Of a stretch of DNA of 19,500 nucleotides, positions 13,895 to 19,500 are shown piece by piece. How positions within the stretch are numbered: position 1 is the first letter of the stretch; every line of letters starts with the position of its first letter. Position numbers and translations under genes: made by a program. The DNA is from JBGLNJ01 sp964353405. Its GTDB lineage: Bacteria > Chloroflexota > Anaerolineae > Fen-1058. The stretch covers positions 1 through 19,500 of the forward strand of contig CAYGWJ010000367.1 in NCBI GenBank assembly GCA_964353405.1. The letters run 5' to 3'. The notes under the pieces are model-generated. The model was not told where the DNA came from, did not search any database, and saw only the letters and a list, made by a program, of their open reading frames with translations.

Positions 13895-15781
13895 TCATCC
13901 ACTCCTGATGATTACGGGCAAATAGATATCATTTTTCTCAGTACCCATATCACCGTACCGACTAAGTCCGCGCAGCCAGGCCGTCAGCGCGTTGTTGGCG
14001 GGATCCAGCGTTTGACCTTCCCCCGGCCGCGCCCCGACGACCTCCCAGGTCGGCGGCGTCCACCGGTATAGCTTGAGCGTGTCTTCGAAAATCCCCCGCA
14101 CATCGGCGCCCGCGTAGTGGATCGTGACTGCCACTGGTTTGACGAAGGTAAAACCGGGTACACGTCCACCGTCTTGGTAAGCATCCAGGTCAAAGGCCTG
14201 ACCGGCAAAACTCAGGCCAGGGGAAACCGGCTCGGTCGGTGAGGGAACGACGGTATAGAGGATATCAGTGGTGCTGGTCACCGCACCAGGCGGGATTTGA
14301 ATCCGGGTGGTCAGACCTCGAGTATCGGTATAGATGAGTGAACCACCCACGGCCGGGTACACTAGGGTTCGAGCGCTGCGGAACTCGTCGGCCCCCAGGT
14401 CATAGCCGCTGCCCACCGGGCGGGGGTCGCCGTCAATATCAGTCATCACGCCCGCGTTCATGCCCCAGTCGATGGCCGCCGAGACTGCCGTCAGGTGGTA
14501 ACCATCGGCAGCAAAGGCCGGGTCGCCTTGCCGCTGATTTTGCGTTGTCACTGTGGCTGTGATTGCCCGCGAAATGGTGGTGGGTGTGCCAAACCAAAGG
14601 ACACTGTTGACCGTCGCCGTGTTGCCCCCTGTGATTCTGATGCCCACCGCGTGGCTGACCAGGATAGTGTTGGTTAACTCGGCCCCGCTAAAGGCGGTCC
14701 CAAAATAGTCAGTGACATAGACCCCGCTGCCGTTGCCACCTGTATTGCGGGCGATCGTGGTGTGCAGCAGGCGGGGAAAAGATCCACGAATACCTAGCCC
14801 GCTGCCCTCTGTATCGGCCCGGTTGTTCGCGACGACGGTGTTGACCAGCATAGCGTCGCTCGAGTCCAACAGCAGCCCGCCGCCATAAGCATCCAGGGCG
14901 GTGCCGTAAACTCGGGCGGTGTTGAAAGTGATTATGTTGTCGCGGAACGTGGCCGGGCTGGCGTACAGCCGCAGCCCACCGCCGTAGGCGGCGGTGTTGC
15001 CCGTGATAATGTTGTCGCTGAGCGTAGCATTACTATAGGATATGGACAGACCGCCGCCGCTATAGGAGGCAGTGTTGGAGGTGATAGTGTTGCCGCTGAG
15101 TGTGCTGTTGCTGAAACGCAGGTACATCCCGCCGCCGTTGCCGCTGCCACCCGGACTAACGTTGCCAACCACCTGGTTGTTGCTGAGAGTGGCTGTAGCT
15201 GTGATGATGTAAATCCCCCCGCCGGCGTCATAGAACCCTGGGATTCCGCCCTGCCCGGTTGAGTTGCCGCTAGTGATACGCAGCCCGGCAACGGTAGGGG
15301 CATTATTCCCCGTAATGTAGAGCACTCGCCCCTGCCCCCGCGCATTCAAGGTAGTAAGGTTGACCACCGGGTCTGGCGTTGTCCAGTTGGCGACGGTATA
15401 GCCGCCCTGGATGGTCACCGTCTTGTTGATATAGACCACCTGGGTGACGACGCCCGTGGTCGTGACATCCAGGGGAGGGCGCGCATGCACATCGGTGTAG
15501 GTGCCAGCGGCAACCTTGATGCGGTCGCTATAACTCGCGGCATCTACAGCCGCCTGAATATTCCCGTAGCAGGGTGTGTATCCCGCGCCGCAGGCCGCGC
15601 CAGGAGCCACGTAGATCACGCCAAAGCTCGATGGCGCAAGGGGACCAAGTATCTGCTCAATCTCCATATGCTTGGGCGGAGGCAATGTGTTCGGCGCGGC
15701 ATTCGTCAACTGGTGCTTCATGGCGATGCCAGTGAAAGCCAGGGTCAAGAGGAACGCGGCCAAGAGCGTTTTGCGAGTCAT
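13895..15781 (-). CDS. Exported right-handed beta-helix protein with choice-of-anchor-Q-like motif (paralogue 1)
   Basis: A 628-residue surface or secreted protein. ATG 15781 was chosen: GGAGG stands seven bases before it and the protein then opens with a signal sequence, MTRKTLLAAFLLTLAFTGIA. Longer frames would translate a palindromic repeat. Residues ~190-400 are parallel beta-helix repeats (NNQVVGN, SGNTITSNTASYSGGG, DNIITGNTAAYGGG, RDNIITFNTA). Around 430-455 comes AIDWGMNAGVMTDIDGDPRP ... DLGADEF, as in choice-of-anchor Q proteins. The last ~150 residues (IPPGAV ... DTLKLYRWTPPTWEVVG ... LSRYGDMG) are shared with paralogue 2, and the end is NDIYLPVIIRSG. Beta-helix folds often bind or cleave polysaccharides, but no catalytic set was recognised. 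It lies 150 bp downstream of paralogue 2. Confidence 0.85.
   Translation of the reverse strand: MTRKTLLAAFLLTLAFTGIAMKHQLTNAAPNTLPPPKHMEIEQILGPLAPSSFGVIYVAPGAACGAGYTPCYGNIQAAVDAASYSDRIKVAAGTYTDVHARPPLDVTTTGVVTQVVYINKTVTIQGGYTVANWTTPDPVVNLTTLNARGQGRVLYITGNNAPTVAGLRITSGNSTGQGGIPGFYDAGGGIYIITATATLSNNQVVGNVSPGGSGNGGGMYLRFSNSTLSGNTITSNTASYSGGGLSISYSNATLSDNIITGNTAAYGGGLRLYASPATFRDNIITFNTARVYGTALDAYGGGLLLDSSDAMLVNTVVANNRADTEGSGLGIRGSFPRLLHTTIARNTGGNGSGVYVTDYFGTAFSGAELTNTILVSHAVGIRITGGNTATVNSVLWFGTPTTISRAITATVTTQNQRQGDPAFAADGYHLTAVSAAIDWGMNAGVMTDIDGDPRPVGSGYDLGADEFRSARTLVYPAVGGSLIYTDTRGLTTRIQIPPGAVTSTTDILYTVVPSPTEPVSPGLSFAGQAFDLDAYQDGGRVPGFTFVKPVAVTIHYAGADVRGIFEDTLKLYRWTPPTWEVVGARPGEGQTLDPANNALTAWLRGLSRYGDMGTEKNDIYLPVIIRSG
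13917..14355 (-). repeat. 3' half of a tandem paralogous block (partner 15954-16392)
   Basis: The 3' ends of the two beta-helix genes align without gaps at a constant offset of 2037 bases over about 440 bp. The first 35 bases (13917-13951 against 15954-15988, within GGCAAATAGATATC...) are identical and the rest differs mainly at scattered single positions. This marks a gene or domain duplication kept close in sequence at the 3' end. Confidence 0.75.
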
Positions 15782-15808
15782 CTTTATCCTCCATCCGACT
15801 TTAGCAAC

Positions 15809-15888
15809 CTGTCGGAGTAGGGCTGGCATGGGGATGCCAGCCCATGCGGGACGGCATAAGGGTGCCGTCCTACCGGGTTCTCCGACAG
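15809..15888. repeat. Palindromic insertion element, CTGTCGGAG family, copy 2
   Basis: An 80-bp unit between the two beta-helix genes with tips CTGTCGGAG (15809-15817) and CTCCGACAG (15880-15888), the same as in the element between kdpA and kdpB. Both copies also have GGTT just inside the right tip. Its middle holds two separate hairpins: GGGCTGGCAT/ATGCCAGCCC and GGACGGCA/TGCCGTCC. The middle is unrelated to copy 1. It ends 28 bp upstream of the paralogue 1 start codon and overlaps no plausible coding start. Two copies with conserved tips and swapped, still palindromic, middles suggest a dispersed family. Confidence 0.7.
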
Positions 15889-15931
15889 ACTCGTTGCGCA
15901 ACTGGAAAAAGAGGTGAACGTCACGATAAAA

Positions 15932-17680
15932 TCAGCTGGACTTGAGCACGACTGGCAAATAGATATCATTTTTCTCAGTACCCATATCGCCGTACCGACT
16001 GAGTCCACGCAGCCAAGCCGTCAGCACATTGTTGACCGTATCCAGCGTTTGACCTTCCCCACGTCGTATCCCGACGACCTCCCAGGTCGGCGGCGTCCAC
16101 CGATACAGCTTGAGCGTGTCTTCGAAAATCCCTCGCACATCCGCGTCCGCATAGTGGATCGTGACCGTCACCGTTTTGAAAAAGGTGACGCCGGGAACAA
16201 GCTCACCGTTACGGTACGCATTCAAGTCAAAGGCGAGGCCGGCCAAACGCAGGCCAGGTGAGATCAGTTCTGTCGGCAAGGGAACGGCAGTATAGACGAC
16301 GTCTGTGGTGTCGGGCACAGCGCCGGGCGGGAACTGAACCATGGTGGTCAGGCCCCGGGTGTCGGTGTAGATTAGCAAGCCACCCAGGCCAGGATCAACG
16401 CGAGTCCTCGATTCGCCTGGGCCGCTGCGGTACTCGTCCGCGCCCAGGTCAGGCGCGGCATCGCGCGGCTCGCCGTCAATATCGGTGGTGACGCCCGCAT
16501 TGATGCCCCGGTCAATCGCCATCGAGCCAACCGTCAGGTGGTACCCGTCGGCGGCAAAGGCCGGGTGGCCGGTTGTGGCGTTAGTGACGTTGATGAAGCC
16601 TCCCCCGCCAGTGTTGGCCATCGTGTTGTTGTACCACAGCACACCGTCAAGCGTGGCTGTGCTGCCTGTCGTGACGGTGATGCCTACCGTCTGGTTCACC
16701 AGGATCGTGTTGGTCAGAACCGGGGTGCTGTCGAACTCGACATAGACGCCGCTGCCATCACCACCTGTGTTGCGCGCGATGGTGGTGTGTCGCAACCGGG
16801 GTGCACCGCCAGAGATAGAGATACCCGAACCGGCGACACGGGCCTGGTTATCGGTCACCACATTGTTGGTCAGATCAGTGCCGCTGCCCCACAGGTCCAG
16901 ACCGCCTCCGTAGTCGGCTTGGTTGCCAGAAAGGATGCCGTTTGTGACGGTCAGGATACCTGAGGAGGCGATGCCGCCGCCGCTGCCTGTACCACTGACC
17001 ACATTGCTGGAAATGATGCTGGATTCGATGGTCAGGTTGCCTGACAAGTTGTAGATGCCGCCGCCGGAGTGATAAGACAGGTTGTTGGAGATAGTGCTGG
17101 CCTTGATGACCAGAGCGCCTGCATAGTTGTGGATGCCACCCCCATTGCTCTCAGCAGTATTGTACGAAACGGTACAGGTGCTGATAGTCAGCTTACCCCA
17201 GTTAACAATGGCTCCGCCGTAATAGGCCCGCGCCCGGGTCAGGGTCAGGCCAGAGATGACGACGGTTCTGCCATAAGCGATATAAAAGGGTTGGTAGCTA
17301 TCGGCCCCATGGATGGTCAGCCGATCTGCGCCGGGACCGACGACGGTCAGGTCGGTGGTAATGCTGGGCAGGTTGCTGCTCAGAGTGATGACGCCGGCCG
17401 CCGTGATGTTGATGGTCGTGGCGACGCCATCCGCGTTGGCCTGTTCGATGGCGGCCCGTAGCGTACATTCGCCCGGCGTGGTCGTTTCACACTTGCCATC
17501 GCCGGTGTTAGCATCCGAAGCATCGCCAATCGAGTTCACCGTGTAAGGGCCGCTCGCCCGGACAGTTGGGGCAGTCCAGAGCTGCCAGCCTAGCGCGGCC
17601 AGCCCGGCGACAACCAAGATCAGAGCCAGGACCAGCAGGGTCCGGCGCAAGCGTATAAGGTCATACGGCATGGTGTACAT
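15932..17680 (-). CDS. Exported CSLREA-type right-handed beta-helix protein (paralogue 2)
   Basis: A 582-residue exported protein. ATG 17680 has AGGAGG seven bases upstream. A hydrophobic segment at about 13-32 (LRRTLLVLALILVVAGLAAL) is followed by a possible signal-peptidase site at VRA-SG. Then comes a CSLREA-like N-terminal domain (VNSIGDASDANTGDGKC ... CTLRAAIEQANADG, C64 and C72). Beta-helix repeats follow (about 100-340: SGLTLTRARAYYGGA, SYNTAESNGGGIHN, SNNLSYHSGGGIYN), then AIDRGINAGVTTDIDGEPRD ... DLGADEY. The last ~150 residues are shared with paralogue 1, and the end is NDIYLPVVLKSS. The N-terminal domain differs from that of paralogue 1, so the duplication is limited to the C-terminal parts. 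It follows the membrane-protein gene by 54 bp on the same strand. Confidence 0.85.
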   Translation of the reverse strand: MYTMPYDLIRLRRTLLVLALILVVAGLAALGWQLWTAPTVRASGPYTVNSIGDASDANTGDGKCETTTPGECTLRAAIEQANADGVATTINITAAGVITLSSNLPSITTDLTVVGPGADRLTIHGADSYQPFYIAYGRTVVISGLTLTRARAYYGGAIVNWGKLTISTCTVSYNTAESNGGGIHNYAGALVIKASTISNNLSYHSGGGIYNLSGNLTIESSIISSNVVSGTGSGGGIASSGILTVTNGILSGNQADYGGGLDLWGSGTDLTNNVVTDNQARVAGSGISISGGAPRLRHTTIARNTGGDGSGVYVEFDSTPVLTNTILVNQTVGITVTTGSTATLDGVLWYNNTMANTGGGGFINVTNATTGHPAFAADGYHLTVGSMAIDRGINAGVTTDIDGEPRDAAPDLGADEYRSGPGESRTRVDPGLGGLLIYTDTRGLTTMVQFPPGAVPDTTDVVYTAVPLPTELISPGLRLAGLAFDLNAYRNGELVPGVTFFKTVTVTIHYADADVRGIFEDTLKLYRWTPPTWEVVGIRRGEGQTLDTVNNVLTAWLRGLSRYGDMGTEKNDIYLPVVLKSS

Positions 17681-17734
17681 TGCTTTTCCTCCTAACCGGG
17701 ATGGGTAATGGGATGTCTTGGAACTGGTACCAGC

Positions 17735-19294
17735 TCAGCCCAAGCGCACTCGCACTCGGCCGTCAACACGTGCAGCATCGTGCATAACACCTCCTTCTCT
17801 AGTCGCTTTTGGCCAGGCAACCTGGGCCACGAGACTGCCTATCACGAGCGCGCTCACCACCGACAGACCTGTGGCGAAGGCGCGCGCTGGTGTTGTCCCT
17901 AGGACACCCTTAAGGGGTGTGCCAAAGTGGACAGCGATCTGCGACTGCCCCGCCGGGACATCCAGGCTGATGAGGCCGTATGGATCGGTGGGGAGGATGG
18001 GAACAGCGTGTCCGTTGACAGTGGCCTGCCAGCCGGGAAAGTAAAAGGTTTTGAAAACCGCCCGAAAGGGAACTTGGCTCTCTAATGTGACATGGTAGGC
18101 GAACCAATCATACCGCTCGTCTACCACCCGCGCGCCTTCCGGCAGCGAGGCAGCCTCCAGCCGGGGATCGGCCGGGCCCGGTCCGGTCGCCGCGGCAGGG
18201 CGCTCCCGGACGGTTTTGGGCAGGTATTCGCTGGCTGCAATCAGCCCCAGCGACCCCTCCTCCCGCTCAAAGCGCAGTGCAGCCTCCAGGTCAGTTCGCA
18301 GGCCAGGTGGATGGATGGCAACGCCCGGCCAGCCCAAGGCGTAGAGAGAGAGGGTCAGGCACGCGCCACCCACAATGCCGGCGGCGGCCAGTTGCGACCA
18401 GGTACGCGTAGATGTCGGCTCTCGCTTCTTGTTGGACTGCGCCAACACTTGCACCTGCACTGCGCTCCGGCCCCTTCGGGAGTGCAGGTGTCTTTCGGTT
18501 GGCGCCAGCAGAGCCAATAACGCGGCTGTCCCGGCTCCGGCCAGGAGCGCCAGCCACAGGCTGCCGGCGCTCAGAAAACGATGGGGCAGATTGCTAAGGC
18601 GCAGCAGCGGCACGGCCCGCCACAACCATTGTCCGGCGGGCGTCACCATCCCCACGGCCACGACAGTGATCCCCAGCGCCACCAGCAGGTGGGCCTTGAG
18701 TTCCCTGGAACGCAACGCGACCCAGCCGGCCACCAGGCCCACCAGGGCCAGCACGATCGCTACGCCACTCAAGCTCGGCGGCGCCACAGCTAATGGGAGC
18801 GACCGATTGGGCAACAGCGGTCCGCCCAGCACTTGTATCAGCGGCAACAACCCGTCGCCCTTGGCCGGGTCGGCGATCAGCAGCACCCGCTCGATCTGGA
18901 TCAAGTTCGACTCCACCATCGCCGGGAGCCACATAAAGGCGGCTAATCCTGACCCCAGCGCAATCGGCCAGAGCTGGCGCAGAAGCGCAGCGAGGCGTTG
19001 GATACAACGGCGTTGGGTACAACGGCGTTGGGTACAACGGCGTTGGGTACAGCGCGGATGCTTTTCACCTGGCATCACCCAGCTCAGCGCCAGCGCGTAC
19101 ACCAACAGGCCAGCGATAAAGAGATAGGCCGTAAAGAGGTGAGAGAGCAACATAGCTGCGACGATCAACGCGCTGCCGATCCCGTAGACCAAACGGCGCT
19201 TGACAGCGTAGCGACGCAATGCCCACACGCCCCAGGGCATCCAGGCCAAAGCTACCATCTCCGCAAAGCCGGCCCGGTTGATCAGGGTGTACAT
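17735..19294 (-). CDS. Polytopic membrane protein, PTPS-related/YfhO-like, probably 5'-truncated
   Basis: About 519 residues from ATG 19294 (MYTLINRAGFAEMVALAWMP), which has GAGAGG five bases upstream; the frame is open to GTG 19381 and closed by a stop at 19454-19456. Seven or more hydrophobic segments include LIVAAMLLSHLFTAYLFIAG and WPIALGSGLAAFMWLPAMVE. The outer C-terminal region FKTFYFPGWQATVNGHAVPI ... LISLDVPAGQSQIAVHF resembles the YfhO/PF10131-type membrane proteins thought to act in envelope glycan work. Such proteins normally have some 150-200 more N-terminal residues with several helices and a G/A-rich 'RGAxAE' region; here the sequence begins at that point. A cytoplasmic loop carries a 15-bp tandem repeat (CTQRR units), and another polar loop carries a palindrome. 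Function is unproven; it may be a pseudogene. Confidence 0.65.
   Translation of the reverse strand: MYTLINRAGFAEMVALAWMPWGVWALRRYAVKRRLVYGIGSALIVAAMLLSHLFTAYLFIAGLLVYALALSWVMPGEKHPRCTQRRCTQRRCTQRRCIQRLAALLRQLWPIALGSGLAAFMWLPAMVESNLIQIERVLLIADPAKGDGLLPLIQVLGGPLLPNRSLPLAVAPPSLSGVAIVLALVGLVAGWVALRSRELKAHLLVALGITVVAVGMVTPAGQWLWRAVPLLRLSNLPHRFLSAGSLWLALLAGAGTAALLALLAPTERHLHSRRGRSAVQVQVLAQSNKKREPTSTRTWSQLAAAGIVGGACLTLSLYALGWPGVAIHPPGLRTDLEAALRFEREEGSLGLIAASEYLPKTVRERPAAATGPGPADPRLEAASLPEGARVVDERYDWFAYHVTLESQVPFRAVFKTFYFPGWQATVNGHAVPILPTDPYGLISLDVPAGQSQIAVHFGTPLKGVLGTTPARAFATGLSVVSALVIGSLVAQVAWPKATREGGVMHDAARVDGRVRVRLG
18452..18490. repeat. Palindrome inside the membrane-protein gene
   Basis: CACCTGCACT (18452-18461) and AGTGCAGGTG (18481-18490) are perfect 10-bp inverted repeats around a 19-base GC-rich loop. 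They fall in the codons for ERHLHSRRGRSAVQVQV, a polar stretch between two hydrophobic segments that looks inserted. The frame is kept. Confidence 0.55.
18996..19055. repeat. 15-bp tandem repeat (four units) in frame in the membrane-protein gene
   Basis: Four consecutive 15-bp units of the form CGTTGGGTACAACGG at 18996-19010, 19011-19025, 19026-19040 and 19041-19055; units 2 and 3 are identical, unit 1 differs at one position and unit 4 at its end. On the minus strand they encode CTQRR repeats (HPRCTQRRCTQRRCTQRR then CIQR), a basic loop likely to face the cytoplasm. Because the unit is a multiple of three, copy-number change would keep the frame. Confidence 0.85.
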
Positions 19295-19381
19295 CGAGTC
19301 CTCTCGGAAACCCGGAGGCGTGAACGCACTTGACGAGCCAAGACGGTGAAAAGATAGGGGGACCACTGCGCGAGGAGTCAC

Positions 19382-19500
19382 CCCCAGGGGAAAAATGAGC
19401 GAGAGCGCACGGAATGGCGCGTCGGGGTAGACATGAGGCGAGCATGGGCGCAGTCAGCGGATAGGCTGCTGTGCGGAGTAGGAGGAACGAATACGTTTAG
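19382..19500. other. Window edge, no gene recognised
   Basis: These 119 bases lie upstream of the truncated membrane-protein gene. Minus-strand translations show no membrane helix that could supply its missing N-terminus, and the frame in register with it is stopped at 19454-19456. An AGGAGG on the plus strand near 19481-19486 has no start codon after it within the window. Confidence 0.5.

Noticed and set aside
13880..13900. Terminator between the convergent cyclase and beta-helix genes
   Set aside because: The stop codons are six bases apart and I see no stem followed by a T-run on either strand.
15782..15901. Forty extra N-terminal residues on beta-helix paralogue 1
   Set aside because: They would translate the palindromic element; ATG 15781 has a GGAGG and opens a signal sequence.
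15485..15917. Plus-strand frames across the start of beta-helix paralogue 1
   Set aside because: No recognisable protein pattern; opposite a gene with clear signal sequence and repeats.
17724..17733. CTGGTACCAG perfect palindrome between the membrane-protein and beta-helix genes, considered as an operator
   Set aside because: A single 10-bp palindrome without a second site or promoter context is too weak to call.
17897..17925. Short palindromes near CCCTAGG and ACACCCTTAAGGGGTGT
   Set aside because: They lie in the coding region of the membrane-protein gene and have only ~6-bp stems with no other copies seen.

Overview
The window most resembles a chromosome segment of a Chloroflexota bacterium, probably of the Anaerolineae/Caldilineae type. 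This is inferred from: moderately high G+C; secreted beta-helix proteins ending in a YLPVVLKS-like tail; a very large zinc-ribbon/cyclase/STAND-ATPase/TPR protein; polyprenyl-phosphate glycosyltransferase-type membrane proteins; and promoters placed for leaderless mRNAs. No rRNA, tRNA or CRISPR array was seen, and no gene-free stretch exceeds 300 bases.

Layout. (1) 1-3279, minus strand: a high-affinity potassium uptake operon, transcribed right to left as a 30-residue membrane peptide, kdpF, kdpA and kdpB (kdpB runs off the left edge). Three TTTCTTGA-like boxes spaced 11 and 21 bp stand upstream of its -10. Two palindromic, ORF-less elements sit back to back between kdpA and kdpB, and the end of one supplies the kdpA stop codon. 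(2) 3443-5545, minus: infC-rpmI-rplT followed by a SpoU/TrmH-type RNA methyltransferase. infC is best read from an AUU start behind a clear promoter. A 13-bp inverted repeat of the GCAGAGG type separates rplT from the methyltransferase. (3) 5563-6501, plus: a two-domain GNAT protein with a probable leaderless promoter, divergent from infC. (4) 6482-9209, minus: pncC, a small DUF6504-like protein and a GT39/PMT-like membrane glycosyltransferase, joined by 4-bp ATGA overlaps. A short possible remnant of a glycerophosphodiesterase gene lies in front of pncC.

(5) 9440-13888, plus: a 1470-residue protein with two zinc ribbons, two class III cyclase domains, a STAND-type P-loop ATPase and TPRs. The cyclase pair has the asymmetry of mammalian soluble adenylyl cyclase: metal aspartates in domain 1; base-binding Lys/Thr and transition-state Asn/Arg in domain 2, at spacings matching those I recall for that enzyme. 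A consensus promoter ends seven bases before its ATG, so the mRNA should be leaderless. (6) 13895-19294, minus: a 5'-truncated polytopic membrane protein, then two paralogous exported right-handed beta-helix proteins that share their last ~150 residues and an identical kind of C-terminal tail. A second member of the CTGTCGGAG palindrome family lies between the two paralogues.

The strongest leads are the soluble-cyclase-like signalling protein with its leaderless promoter, the paired palindromic insertions inside the kdp operon, the AUU-initiated infC, and the duplicated beta-helix proteins with a shared C-terminal tail. All functional statements rest on motif recognition by eye; no search was run.
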